14,711 nt of DNA from positions 1 to 14,711 of the forward strand of contig DFGW01000120.1 in assembly GCA_002372465.1 (NCBI GenBank). Reading direction: 5' to 3'. How positions within the stretch are numbered: the first letter of the stretch is position 1; each line of letters opens with the position of its first letter. The DNA comes from Butyrivibrio sp. UBA3740 (GTDB lineage Bacteria > Bacillota > Clostridia > Lachnospirales > Lachnospiraceae). Both the position numbers and the translations under genes were made by a program. Below, piece by piece: positions 7,501-14,711 of the stretch. Under the pieces are notes generated by a model, which did no database searches, was not told the origin of the DNA, and saw only the letters and a program-made list of their open reading frames with translations.

Positions 7501-7552
7501 TATTTTAGATTTTTCTTAAATATTTTAAATATTTGTCGTTTTACACAAAAAA
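7501..7552 (-). promoter_or_regulatory. Shared upstream element, copy A (ABC operon), putative operator
   Basis: This 52-bp AT-rich element matches 14138-14189 at 43 of 52 positions with no gaps. On the minus strand it carries ATTTAAAATA (7530-7521) and ATCTAAAATA (7510-7501), a direct repeat with a 20-bp period. Its inner end lies four bases from the -35 box, as in copy B. The outer TTTTTTGTG may partly reflect a terminator T-run, so the core is about 7501-7543. The binding protein is unknown. Confidence 0.75.
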
Positions 7553-7567
7553 CTAAAGTTGTTTTTG
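7546..7567 (-). terminator. Weak possible terminator after the yhaM-like gene
   Basis: On the minus strand, CAAAAAC (7567-7561) can pair with GTTTTTT-G (7553-7546) around a 7-base loop. The stem is almost all A-T and ends in a T-run that overlaps the shared element. It sits about 20 bases after the stop at 7586. It is much weaker than the other terminators here, so the operon may partly read through. Confidence 0.35.
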
Positions 7568-7585
7568 TTAATCTATAAATGGTCC

Positions 7586-8530
7586 TTAGTCAATTTTGGT
7601 CTCAAAGATGTTACTTTCGAAGAATTTATTGAATCCCTGCCATCCGGGAGTAGTGATGGAAGAGAGGATTTCTGTGAAGGTTTCCATCTTGGCATCGGTG
7701 TTATCCGCAAGATTGAGAGCCACAGCCTCCATGATGGCCGGCTTTTTGGGAGAGCCATACTCGAACTCGCCGTGGTGTGCCAGAATACAGTGCTGAAGCT
7801 CCTGCTTTAAAAGCTCAGGGAAGCCTTCAATAAGGCGGGCCTTCTCACCCACCATCTCACAGCCCATGACGATATGTCCCAAAAACTGCCCCTCATCAGT
7901 ATAGTCATTAACAGGGAAAAGGCTCAGTTCCTTAGTCTTTCCAATGTCGTGGCAAATAGCTGCTGTTAAGAGCAGATCTCTTTTCAGCATTGGATAGGCC
8001 CCTGCCATGTAATTGCAGAGCTTGGTAACGCTTAGGGTATGCTCTAAAAGGCCGCCGATAAAGCCGTGGTGTACAGTCTTGGCTGCACTTGACTTTCTGA
8101 ACAGTTCTATGAAGGCCTTGTCCTTGACAAAGAACTCCTCAAGGAGCTTTTTCAGATAAGGATTCTCTATAGTGTCGATAATCCCCAGAAGTTCTTTATA
8201 CATCTGGTCATTGTCCTTGGAGGAAACAGGAAGATAATTGGCCAGGTCAAACTCACCCTCACGGCACTTCCTTGCCCTTTTGATGTTAACCTGAAGCGCC
8301 CCATTAAAGCTGGTCACTTCGCCAAATACATCGATACAGTCTGTATCGTCAAACTCATCTATTCCGGCGCCGCCCGGCTCCCAAATCTTGGCGTCAACAG
8401 TACCTGTCTTATCCTGGAGAGTTACGGAATAATACTCCTTTCCGTTCTTGGTTGTGGCTGACTGCTTGTGCTTGCACATGTAGATGTCAGTGATTCTGTC
8501 TCCGGTCTTAAGATCTTTGATAAACTTCAT
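7586..8530 (-). CDS. yhaM: YhaM-type 3'-5' exoribonuclease (OB-fold plus HD domain)
   Basis: The 314-residue protein matches the length and layout of Bacillus YhaM. An N-terminal OB-fold (about 1-95; TGDRITDIYMCKHKQ, YYSVTLQDKTGTVDAKIWEP) should bind nucleic acid. An HD phosphohydrolase domain (about 150-300) follows, with metal-ligand candidates His164 in LLEHT, His194-Asp195 in CHDIGK, His219 in LGHIV, His252-253 in LAHHGEFEYGSPKKP and Asp276 in LADNTDAK, so the active site looks intact. YhaM enzymes degrade RNA, and also single-stranded DNA, from the 3' end in a Mn-dependent way; in streptococci they trim transcript ends. The gene starts 22 bases after the HtrA-like gene with a GAGGT site, so the two share a transcript. 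There is no evident tie to arabinan use. Being a yhaM orthologue is likely but not proven. Confidence 0.9.
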   Translation of the reverse strand: MKFIKDLKTGDRITDIYMCKHKQSATTKNGKEYYSVTLQDKTGTVDAKIWEPGGAGIDEFDDTDCIDVFGEVTSFNGALQVNIKRARKCREGEFDLANYLPVSSKDNDQMYKELLGIIDTIENPYLKKLLEEFFVKDKAFIELFRKSSAAKTVHHGFIGGLLEHTLSVTKLCNYMAGAYPMLKRDLLLTAAICHDIGKTKELSLFPVNDYTDEGQFLGHIVMGCEMVGEKARLIEGFPELLKQELQHCILAHHGEFEYGSPKKPAIMEAVALNLADNTDAKMETFTEILSSITTPGWQGFNKFFESNIFETKID

Positions 8531-8552
8531 AAATAAACCTCATTTCTAATAC

Positions 8553-9905
8553 TTAATTGTGAGTGGCACTTGTTAAAGTGGCCTCTATTTCAAGGTCAAT
8601 GTAGTCATTGGGACCTTGTCTTTTAACTGTAAATGTAGCTGTCTGTTCAGGATAACAGAGGTTGAGCTTGGATACAAGCTGTTCGTAGGTTGAAACTTCC
8701 GCCCCATTTATCGAAGTGACAATATCTCCGCTCTGGATTCCAGCCTGCATTGCAGGGGAGCCAAGCTCTGTCTTTGTTATGTAGGCTCCGGCAGGAATGT
8801 TCATTGAGTTTTGAACATCAGCAGGGATGGTTGCCCCATGAACCCCAAGATAGGGCCTGTTCTTGCCGTTGGAAAGGTCTTCAATAAGGCCCTTAAGCTC
8901 TGTGATTCCGATGGCACAGATATGGTTCTGAAGGTCGTCCGTATTGTAGGACATGTCGATGATGCCTATGACCTGTCCGTTAAGGTTTGTAAGAACTCCG
9001 GTACCAAGGGTGCTTCCATAGATGTCGGTGGTAAGAAGCTTATAGTATGAATCCTCAAGGCCGAGGGCAGTCTTCTCAGAAGTAATGATCCCGTAGGAGA
9101 TAGAGTCCTGTATGCCGATGGGACTTCCTGCCGCAATAACCGGGATTCCCGTAAGGGTTCCGGTGTTGGAGCTTCCAAGAGCCGCTGTATTTACCTTATC
9201 TCTGGTACTCTCCGTTAGTGTTGACCTCCTCACGGTGATGACACTAAGGCCCGTCACATCATCAGAAAGGCTCAGCTCAGCCGTTGCCACTGCGCCGTTA
9301 CAGAAGGTCACCCTTATACTCTCGGCTTCCTGAATAGCAGCTGAAGGAGTAACGATAAAATAACTGGTTCCGTTATTGGCTACAACGACTCCCGAAGCCG
9401 ATCCGCTGCTCTCAAAGGATTCACTGAACCAGTTGGTATCGCTGGAAACTGCCGTAACAGTCACAAGACTTGTAGAAACCTCTGCTGCCACAGATTTAAG
9501 GGAGGACATCATCTTCCCGTAATCGGAGGCGCTGAAGCTGTATGAAGCCAGCGCAGCATCGATCTGCTCCTTCTGGGATGCCTCGAGATTCTGAACCTCG
9601 TCCTCTAAAATGGCGTTATTGTCCACATACATCTCCTCAGGAGTCAGCTCGTCCTGAATGGTCTCTTCAGGGAAGGAAACAGGCTCCGGCTCAGCTTCAG
9701 GGTACAGCCGATTACTGAACAGTGGCTGTAGGAAAAGAAATGTGAAGCAGGCAACTATACCGAATACTATGGCCAAAAAGAAGGTAATAGCCGTTCTTCG
9801 AAGAAGCTTCTTTCTGTTAATAGGTCGCTGTTTTATCTTTTCACTGATAAAACCGGTGTCCGCAAGTTTTTCTTTTTTGTCTTCTGAATTAAGTGGCATA
9901 TCCAT
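8553..9905 (-). CDS. HtrA/DegP-like membrane protein with PDZ domain, catalytic triad lost (pseudoprotease)
   Basis: The 450-residue protein has a polar, basic cytoplasmic N-terminus (1-37), one membrane segment (about 38-60), an acidic linker with a short coiled coil (about 66-118), a trypsin-like HtrA domain (about 135-345) and a PDZ domain (about 350-445; PYLGVHGATI, GSPAMQAGIQSGDIVTSING). The HtrA fold is recognisable (SGVVVANNGTSYFIVT, TDIYGSTLGTGVLTNLNGQVIGI), but all three catalytic positions are changed. The TNNHVI-type His motif reads TPSAAI (His to about Ala189), the Asp of the DLAV motif is about Gly219, and the GNSGG Ser motif reads LGTGV (Ser to about Thr302). Alignment was by eye. 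It is therefore probably an extracellular-facing scaffold or sensor and not a protease. An alternative start at 9899 (448 residues) has a better 7-base spacing from AAGGA. The gene leads a two-gene operon with the yhaM-like gene. Confidence 0.88.
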   Translation of the reverse strand: MDMPLNSEDKKEKLADTGFISEKIKQRPINRKKLLRRTAITFFLAIVFGIVACFTFLFLQPLFSNRLYPEAEPEPVSFPEETIQDELTPEEMYVDNNAILEDEVQNLEASQKEQIDAALASYSFSASDYGKMMSSLKSVAAEVSTSLVTVTAVSSDTNWFSESFESSGSASGVVVANNGTSYFIVTPSAAIQEAESIRVTFCNGAVATAELSLSDDVTGLSVITVRRSTLTESTRDKVNTAALGSSNTGTLTGIPVIAAGSPIGIQDSISYGIITSEKTALGLEDSYYKLLTTDIYGSTLGTGVLTNLNGQVIGIIDMSYNTDDLQNHICAIGITELKGLIEDLSNGKNRPYLGVHGATIPADVQNSMNIPAGAYITKTELGSPAMQAGIQSGDIVTSINGAEVSTYEQLVSKLNLCYPEQTATFTVKRQGPNDYIDLEIEATLTSATHN

Positions 9906-9934
9906 GTCCTTCCTAATCTCGAAACGTTACTCCT

Positions 9935-9963
9935 ATTATAGCCCATGGCACAAAGCTAGACAA
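9935..9963 (-). promoter_or_regulatory. Sigma-A-type promoter of the HtrA-like/yhaM operon
   Basis: TTGTCT (9963-9958), a 17-base spacer and a perfect TATAAT (9940-9935) on the minus strand. The transcript would start near 9928, leaving a short leader of about 20 bases. The -35 box touches the T-rich tail of the preceding terminator, so this operon is transcribed independently of the arabinan operon. Confidence 0.8.
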
Positions 9964-10013
9964 ACAAATAAAGGCCTGCCGGAAAAGCTGTATTAAAGCC
10001 TTTCCGACAGGCC
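9961..10013 (-). terminator. Strong Rho-independent terminator of the arabinan operon
   Basis: A continuous 17-bp stem (arms 10013-9997 and 9989-9973) with a 7-base loop is followed on the minus strand by T-rich TTTATTTGTTTG (9972-9961). Two pairs are G.U wobbles in a minus-strand RNA but A-C mismatches in a plus-strand RNA, so the structure favours the minus strand. It lies 26 bases after the GH51 stop. Confidence 0.93.
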
Positions 10014-10039
10014 ATGATCCTTTTGTTACCTGCAGGGAT

Positions 10040-11548
10040 TTATTTTACTCTTATCTCAACAACGCTGGCAGCGGGTATAGTTACCTTAAGGCCGCCGTCA
10101 ACAGTATAGCCCTTAAATTCCTTCTCGGCTACAGTCTCCGGAGCTTCAAAGGTGTTGTGATCGTGGATGTCAGATCCGGAAACAATGTTTGCTTCCACAA
10201 CCTGAATATCCTTCTTCTCTGCAAATACCACATCAAGCTCTTTTGCCTCAGAAACAGAGAGGTTGTTGAGGGTGATGGTAATGAAGCCGTCCTTTTCAGA
10301 TACAGACTCTGTCAGATCCGGAACCTTTCCATACTCTACATCCATACCGATCTCGCTTGCGCCTGTGAGACTGCTCTCCAAAAGGTCTGCCCCCTGATGG
10401 TGACGATACATGTGGAATACATGGTAAGTAGGTGTCTTTATCATCTTCTCGCCGTCTGTGAGGATCACAGCCTGAAGAACATTGATCATCTGGGCAATGC
10501 ATGCCATCTTAACCCTGTCACAATGCTTGTTGAAGACATTTAAAGTGATACCTGCTACAAGTGCATCTCTTATGGTGTTCTGCTGATACAAGAATCCCGG
10601 ATTGGTGCCGGGCTCCACCTTGAACCAGGTTCCCCACTCATCCACAGCAAGACCGATCTTCTTCTCAGGATCATACTGATCGATGATGGCTCCATGCCTT
10701 CTTATGAGCTCATCCATATAATATGCTCTGTTGAGAGTCTTGTACCAGAGCTCATCGTCAAACTCTGTGGCGCTAACCTTGGGCTCCCAGCCAAGAGGCA
10801 TATCATAGTAGTGCAAAGAAATAAGGTCCATAAAGCCGTGCTCATGCTCAGGAGTATGATCAAAGCAGGTCTTAAGAACACCTTCTGTCCAGTGGTAATC
10901 TGCCACATTGGGTCCGCAGGCAATCTTCTTAAACTTCCTGTCAGGGTTGTACTGACGAAGATAGGTCTGATAACGACGGTAGAGATTACCGTAGTACTCC
11001 GGAGTCATGTTTCCTCCGCAACCCCAGTTCTCATTGCCCACAGCAAAATAGTCCAACTGGAATGCGTCTTCGTGGCCATTCTCCTTTCGAAGGTCCGCCA
11101 TGGGAGATACGCCCTCAAAGGTCATGTACTCAACCCACTGGCTCATCTCCTGAACAGTTCCGCTACCAAGGTTACCGTTTACATAGGTCTTGCAGCCAAG
11201 CTGTCTGCACAGCTCCATAAACTCATGGGTTCCGAAGCTGTTGTCCTCCATTACTCCGCCCCAGTGGGTATTTATCATCTTCTTGCGCTTTGACTTATCA
11301 CCGATGCCGTCCATCCAGTGGTATTCGTCGGCAAAGCATCCTCCCGGCCAGCGAAGGACAGGGATGTTCAGCTCTTTTAACGCACCTACAACGTCACTTC
11401 TCATGCCGTTAACATTGGGGATATCTGAATTCTCCCCTACATAAAGGCCTTCATAGATACATCTTCCAAGATGCTCGGAAAAATGTCCGTAGATCTCAGG
11501 TTCAATCCGGCCAACTTTATTAGTTTCATTGATCACCAGTTTTGCCAT
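10040..11548 (-). CDS. abfA: GH51 alpha-L-arabinofuranosidase, cytoplasmic
   Basis: This full-length 502-residue GH51 enzyme should remove terminal alpha-L-arabinofuranosyl groups from arabino-oligosaccharides or arabinoxylo-oligosaccharides, with retention. The opening [21 protein letters not shown] and [20 protein letters not shown] are GH51 hallmarks. The general acid/base is Glu173 in [11 protein letters not shown], and the nucleophile is Glu304 in [11 protein letters not shown] (beta/alpha)8 barrel is followed by a C-terminal beta domain (about 380-502). There is no signal peptide, so it acts inside the cell after import. It is the last gene of the arabinan operon and its first 23 bases overlap the end of the lipoprotein gene. 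GGGGAG lies six bases before its ATG, inside the upstream gene, which suggests translational coupling. The name abfA follows the Bacillus/Geobacillus genes; the preferred linkage cannot be read from sequence. Confidence 0.95.
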   Translation of the reverse strand: MAKLVINETNKVGRIEPEIYGHFSEHLGRCIYEGLYVGENSDIPNVNGMRSDVVGALKELNIPVLRWPGGCFADEYHWMDGIGDKSKRKKMINTHWGGVMEDNSFGTHEFMELCRQLGCKTYVNGNLGSGTVQEMSQWVEYMTFEGVSPMADLRKENGHEDAFQLDYFAVGNENWGCGGNMTPEYYGNLYRRYQTYLRQYNPDRKFKKIACGPNVADYHWTEGVLKTCFDHTPEHEHGFMDLISLHYYDMPLGWEPKVSATEFDDELWYKTLNRAYYMDELIRRHGAIIDQYDPEKKIGLAVDEWGTWFKVEPGTNPGFLYQQNTIRDALVAGITLNVFNKHCDRVKMACIAQMINVLQAVILTDGEKMIKTPTYHVFHMYRHHQGADLLESSLTGASEIGMDVEYGKVPDLTESVSEKDGFITITLNNLSVSEAKELDVVFAEKKDIQVVEANIVSGSDIHDHNTFEAPETVAEKEFKGYTVDGGLKVTIPAASVVEIRVK

Positions 11549-13091
11549 ATCTTACTCCCCATATAGAATGATTGTTATCGCCCACTGCACTTATGCAGAA
11601 GGTATTGTTGCCAGCTTCATCTGTCATCTCTACCATTATACCCTTATATGTCACTCCACCGGCAGAAATTGTGATAAAGTTTGTGTCATCTTTAACCTCG
11701 TAAGTGCCCTCAAGAGCCCCTGTTATCTGACCGTTTTCAAAGTGGCACTCCTTGGCCTCATTCACAAGATTGTTGATCTCAAGGCCGTGATCCAGGATAT
11801 AAAAGGTTCCGCTTATGTCCTTTTGCTTATAGCCTGACTCCGAAAGAGCCTCGCTGTTAGTGGCAAAGGGAAACACACAGGGCCATCCGTCTTCGTTCAT
11901 GGCCATCTGGTGAACCCTTACCGAGTGGAACTCACCGTTATTACTAAATCTCTGATGATATACGATGTAGAGCTTTCCATCACTTCCCACAAAGGTTGAC
12001 TGTCCACCGGGAGCCATGTAGCTGACATTAAGGCTTGGCATGGTGTAGTTGCCCATAAGCTTTACGCCATAGTCAGCGTAGGAGTCCAGGTCTCCCTTTA
12101 TTCCAAGGCTCTGGCCTTTGGCATCAACATAGGGACCGTCAGGATTCTCAGAGCGAAGCACTCTTATCTGGTAGCCGCCGTCTGTCTGAAGATTGCCATA
12201 AGAAAGGAAGAGATAGTAATAGCCTGATGTTTCGTCATAGTGAATGTACGGACCCTCGATGGAATGGTGGAAGCCACCGATAAGTCTTTTGCCAAAATAA
12301 GCATCCACCTCGTTGTCGTCGTCCGTCTGAGGGTGGATGGGCTCTCCCGTCTCCTTATCCAGCTCTAAAATGAAGATTCCCCCGGACCAGGATCCGTATA
12401 CCATCCACAGCCTGTCATCCTTGTCATAAAACATGGCAGGATCTATGGCATTTGGCCAGAGTTGGTTATTGTAGGCTCCACCTGATACATACCTGTTCCT
12501 GGTCTGAGCATCATCGCCCATAAGGTCATAAAAGTTTGTCAGCTCCAGATCATTCTTGGTAAAGCCCGAATAAACAATAGTCTTCTCGTAGTGGTATGGT
12601 CCGCCTATGTTGTCTGAAGTTGCAAAAACAATGCTGGACTTGATATAAGACGAGGTGGTGCAGAAATACATCATGTACTTGCCTGTGGTCTTATTGTAAA
12701 TTACACTGGGAGCCCATACAGAATAGCCACTTTGCTCATTTTTCCCCACAAAGGAAAAGGCGTCAAAGGGCTCTGTCAGCAGATTGTCGAAAATCTTGTT
12801 GGAGCTGTTTACCCCGTCAGCCCAGGTCCTCCACTTCATCAGATCTGTGGAAGTTGCAGCTGTCATGTGGGTGCCATAGCAGTAATAGGTCCCATCTTCT
12901 CCAAGTATCACCTGAGGGTCGTGGAGGGATGCACCGGAATTAACAGAACCGGTGGCTATTTCTGCAGCCGGAAGCTCCTCCGGAAGTACAGATGAGCTTT
13001 CAACGCCTTTTTCACTTCCGCAGCCCACTCCGAGAAAAGCCATGCAGACACTCATTCCTGCTGCCATATATCTGAAAAGTTTCCTACTCAT
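11526..13091 (-). CDS. GH43 endo-arabinanase-like lipoprotein, cell surface
   Basis: The 521-residue protein resembles Bacillus AbnB-type endo-alpha-1,5-L-arabinanases. A signal peptide ([23 protein letters not shown]) leads to a likely lipidated Cys24; the lipobox LGVGC is imperfect because it has Gly at -3. A Ser/Glu-rich linker comes next, then a five-bladed propeller from about residue 55 to 410. Expected catalytic residues are present: general base Asp58 in SLHDPQ, pKa-modulating Asp217 in NAIDPAMF and general acid Glu279 in HSIEGPYI. Residues about 430-521 form a beta-rich domain ([17 protein letters not shown] ... HSIWGVRYG) like the C-terminal domain of extracellular arabinanases. It should cut arabinan at the cell surface and feed the ABC importer. 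The gene starts two bases after the upstream GH43 gene, with GGGAG inside that gene's end. A related GH43 specificity cannot be excluded. Confidence 0.88.
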   Translation of the reverse strand: MSRKLFRYMAAGMSVCMAFLGVGCGSEKGVESSSVLPEELPAAEIATGSVNSGASLHDPQVILGEDGTYYCYGTHMTAATSTDLMKWRTWADGVNSSNKIFDNLLTEPFDAFSFVGKNEQSGYSVWAPSVIYNKTTGKYMMYFCTTSSYIKSSIVFATSDNIGGPYHYEKTIVYSGFTKNDLELTNFYDLMGDDAQTRNRYVSGGAYNNQLWPNAIDPAMFYDKDDRLWMVYGSWSGGIFILELDKETGEPIHPQTDDDNEVDAYFGKRLIGGFHHSIEGPYIHYDETSGYYYLFLSYGNLQTDGGYQIRVLRSENPDGPYVDAKGQSLGIKGDLDSYADYGVKLMGNYTMPSLNVSYMAPGGQSTFVGSDGKLYIVYHQRFSNNGEFHSVRVHQMAMNEDGWPCVFPFATNSEALSESGYKQKDISGTFYILDHGLEINNLVNEAKECHFENGQITGALEGTYEVKDDTNFITISAGGVTYKGIMVEMTDEAGNNTFCISAVGDNNHSIWGVRYGKTGDQ

Positions 13092-13093
13092 TA

Positions 13094-14059
13094 TTATTCT
13101 CCCTGATCAAAACTAAAAACCGGTCTTCCCTGTTCATCCCACTTAAGTGGCATAAGTCTTGCATGCCTGTTGGGATTGTAAAGGGGATCCCCTTCTATTG
13201 TCTCCTCATTCCTTGCGTGGTATACGCAGATATCTCTTCCCTGCTCATCCACAGTAAAGCTGTTGTGTCCGGGGCCATAAATGCCCCTTACTTCATCAGA
13301 CTTAAGGACAGGGTATCTCTCCTTGGTCCAGCTCTTTGGATCCAAAAGGTCACTGTCTACGTCGGCACTTAGCATTCCCATGCAGTAAGCCTTTCCTGTC
13401 TCACTGGCTGAGTATGTCAAAAAGAGCTTATGGCCGTGCTTAATTACAGCCGGGCCTTCATTGACCCAAAAGCCCACTCTCTCCCAGTCATAATCAGGGG
13501 TTGTCAGCATAACCTGTACAGTTGAAAGCTTCCAGGGTGTCTCCATCCTGGCTATGTAAAGGTTACTTATCTGCTTGCCCACGCCTACCTTCTCGGCCCA
13601 GACATAGTATCTCTCACCCTTGTTCTCAAACACAGTCCCGTCCAGTGAAAAGGCCTCAAAGGAGAACTCATCCTCATCCGCTCTCTGGATCTTGCCAAGC
13701 TCAGTCCAGGTGCCTGTGATCGGATCATCGTCCTTGCACTGAAGAACATAAGGTCTTATATCCCAGATACTGTCCTTATCGCCACCGGCGTAGTATATGT
13801 ACCATGCCCCGTCCAGGTAATGAAGCTCGGGAGCCCAGATATGTATGCTCATGGGACCGGACTCATGCTTATGCCAGACTTCCGTCTCCGGGGCTTCACT
13901 AAGCTCTTCAAGGGAATCCGCCTTTCTAAGTACAATCCCATCGTATGCAGGAACCGATGCAGTAAAATAGTAGGTCCCATCAGTGTGTCTGTACACATAA
14001 GGATCTGCCCTCTGAAGTATCCATGGTTCGCTGTATTTAAGCTCTCTGTTGCCGTTCAT
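13094..14059 (-). CDS. GH43 exo-alpha-1,5-L-arabinofuranosidase-like enzyme, cytoplasmic
   Basis: The 321-residue protein is a single five-bladed propeller without signal peptide or accessory domain. It looks like the GH43 group that includes Streptomyces exo-1,5-arabinofuranosidase (RADPYVYRHTDGTYYFTASVPAYDGIVLR, HIWAPELHYLDGAWYIYYAGG). Catalytic candidates are general base Asp19 in RADP, Asp140 in FSLDGTVF and general acid Glu201 in VNEGPAVI. It would take single L-arabinose units from imported linear arabino-oligosaccharides, complementing the debranching GH51 enzyme two genes downstream. It is the first gene of the operon, behind an excellent promoter and copy B of the shared element. Its ribosome binding site GGGAG lies ten bases before the ATG, slightly far. 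The subfamily is assigned from memory of motifs, so exact linkage and exo mode are probable but unproven. Confidence 0.87.
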   Translation of the reverse strand: MNGNRELKYSEPWILQRADPYVYRHTDGTYYFTASVPAYDGIVLRKADSLEELSEAPETEVWHKHESGPMSIHIWAPELHYLDGAWYIYYAGGDKDSIWDIRPYVLQCKDDDPITGTWTELGKIQRADEDEFSFEAFSLDGTVFENKGERYYVWAEKVGVGKQISNLYIARMETPWKLSTVQVMLTTPDYDWERVGFWVNEGPAVIKHGHKLFLTYSASETGKAYCMGMLSADVDSDLLDPKSWTKERYPVLKSDEVRGIYGPGHNSFTVDEQGRDICVYHARNEETIEGDPLYNPNRHARLMPLKWDEQGRPVFSFDQGE

Positions 14060-14104
14060 AACTGCTTATCTCCCAGATATTTATGATTCACCAAATATAA
14101 ATAA

Positions 14105-14133
14105 ATCATAGATGGATGAGAAAACAGTGTCAA
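14105..14133 (-). promoter_or_regulatory. Sigma-A-type promoter of the arabinan (GH43-GH43-GH51) operon
   Basis: TTGACA (14133-14128, perfect), a 17-base spacer and TATGAT (14110-14105, five of six) on the minus strand. The transcript would start near 14098, giving a leader of about 39 bases, almost the same as in the ABC operon. The shared element ends four bases upstream of the -35 box. With boxes this good, repression or anti-repression is as plausible as activation. Confidence 0.88.
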
Positions 14134-14137
14134 CGAT

Positions 14138-14189
14138 TATTTTAGATTTTTATGAATTATTTTAGATATTCATTGGTTTTCACAAAAAA
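14138..14189 (-). promoter_or_regulatory. Shared upstream element, copy B (arabinan operon), putative operator
   Basis: This is the counterpart of 7501-7552 (43 of 52 identical, no gaps). On the minus strand ATCTAAAATA occurs twice exactly, at 14167-14158 and 14147-14138, again with a 20-bp period. The 14 bases AAAAATCTAAAATA next to the promoter are identical in both copies. A dyad, ATGAAT-N10-ATTCAT (14173-14152), is present only in this copy. The outermost T-run overlaps the aminotransferase terminator. Confidence 0.77.
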
Positions 14190-14230
14190 AATCCTGCTTT
14201 TTGTGCATTTTTATCACAATAAGCAGGATT
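14184..14230 (-). terminator. Rho-independent terminator of the aminotransferase gene
   Basis: A perfect 10-bp stem on the minus strand (AATCCTGCTT at 14230-14221 with AAGCAGGATT at 14199-14190) is followed by a run of Ts to 14184. The 21-base loop contains a further TTGTG/CACAA pairing that can extend the hairpin after an A-A mismatch. It separates the aminotransferase gene from the arabinan operon, and its T-run abuts the shared operator. Confidence 0.93.
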
Positions 14231-14252
14231 CTTTAGTTACAGCTAAAATCTA

Positions 14253-14711
14253 TTAAAGCTTTGAGATAAATCTCTCAAGCCTCTCCATGGCTGCCTTAAG
14301 ATTCTCCAAAGAATATGCGTAGGATACTCTTATATATCCCTCTCCGCAGTCACCAAAGGCATTACCGGGTACAACAGCAAGCTTTTCTTCCTTTAGAAGT
14401 CTGGTGCAGAACTCATCACTGGTCATGCCAAACTTCTTGATGCAGGGGAAGACATAGAAAGCGCCGTAGGGTTCAAAGCACGGAAGTCCTATCCTCTTAA
14501 ATTCATTCAAAAGGTACCTTCTCCTGTGGTTGTACTGCTCACGCATCATGGTCACGTCATCGTCGCCGTTTTTTAAGGCTTCAACCGCAGCATACTGACT
14601 GGTGGTAGGAGCGCACATGATGGCAAACTGATGGATCTTGACCATCTGCTCCATGATCTCTTTTGGTCCGCAGGCGTATCCAAGTCTCCAGCCTGTCATG
14701 GCATAGGCCTT
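14253..14711 (-). CDS. Class I/II PLP-dependent aminotransferase, N-terminus cut by window edge
   Basis: The reading frame is open from the right edge (base 14711) to the TAA at 14253, giving the last 152 residues of a protein expected to be about 390 long. The first in-frame codons read KAYAMTGWRLGYACGP. Lys at the very edge is the lysine expected to bind pyridoxal phosphate, and the following Arg in GWRLGY is conserved in fold-type I aspartate-aminotransferase-like enzymes. Later motifs, PYGAFYVFP and VVPGNAFGDCGEGYIRVSYAYSLENLKAAMERL (carboxylate-binding Arg in YIRVSYA), complete the C-terminal small domain. The substrate cannot be decided from this half; aspartate, aromatic or branched-chain amino acids are all possible. 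The internal ATG at 14699 is not the start. A strong terminator follows, so it is not part of the arabinan operon. Confidence 0.92.
   Translation of the reverse strand, partial: KAYAMTGWRLGYACGPKEIMEQMVKIHQFAIMCAPTTSQYAAVEALKNGDDDVTMMREQYNHRRRYLLNEFKRIGLPCFEPYGAFYVFPCIKKFGMTSDEFCTRLLKEEKLAVVPGNAFGDCGEGYIRVSYAYSLENLKAAMERLERFISKL

Noticed and set aside
7515..7534. AAATATTT palindromes in copy A of the element as a replication-type or stand-alone dyad operator
   Set aside because: The palindrome is a consequence of simple A/T runs and is not kept in copy B, whereas the direct repeat is kept in both.
8553..9905. HtrA-like gene as a pseudogene
   Set aside because: Although the triad is lost, the frame is uninterrupted for 450 codons, the PDZ domain is intact, and promoter and ribosome binding site are good. 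A maintained pseudoprotease fits better.
10694..11293. Long open frame on the plus strand (199 codons) opposite the GH51 gene
   Set aside because: It lies fully within a confident minus-strand gene with clear catalytic motifs, has no ribosome binding site or recognisable domain, and its composition is what the reverse of a codon-biased gene gives.

Overview
The window looks like chromosome of a plant-fibre-degrading Lachnospiraceae (Butyrivibrio/Pseudobutyrivibrio/Roseburia type). This rests on protein style, strong GGAGG-type ribosome binding sites, sigma-A-like promoters in AT-rich gaps, and an arabinan-utilisation gene set. The genus is inference. Every convincing gene is on the minus strand, so transcription runs from the right edge to the left. 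Both edge genes are cut by the window. There is no tRNA, rRNA, CRISPR array or mobile element, and no gene-free stretch longer than about 300 bases.

Layout in order of transcription: (1) 14711-14253, the C-terminal part of a PLP aminotransferase, closed by a strong terminator. (2) 14059-10040, a three-gene arabinan operon: a cytoplasmic GH43 exo-arabinofuranosidase-like enzyme, a lipoprotein GH43 endo-arabinanase-like enzyme and a cytoplasmic GH51 alpha-L-arabinofuranosidase, closed by a 17-bp-stem terminator. (3) 9905-7586, a separate operon with an HtrA-like membrane protein that has lost its catalytic triad, followed by a YhaM-type OB-fold/HD 3'-5' exoribonuclease. (4) 7421-3090, an ABC sugar-import operon: binding lipoprotein, intercistronic terminator-like hairpin, two permeases, then a winged-helix regulator fused to a large unrecognised C-terminal domain, closed by a terminator. 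(5) 2983-1, MutS2 followed by a partial OmpR/PhoB-type response regulator.

Operons 2 and 4 look like one pathway split in two. The surface GH43 lipoprotein would cut arabinan outside the cell, the ABC importer would bring in the oligosaccharides (its ATPase is not encoded here), and the cytoplasmic GH43 and GH51 enzymes would release L-arabinose. The best new signal is that the two operons share a 52-bp upstream element (43/52 identical without gaps) at the same distance from both the -35 box and the start codon. It contains a ten-base direct repeat with a 20-bp period. Together with the unusual fused regulator, this suggests a local sugar-responsive regulon. The regulator-to-element link is a hypothesis.
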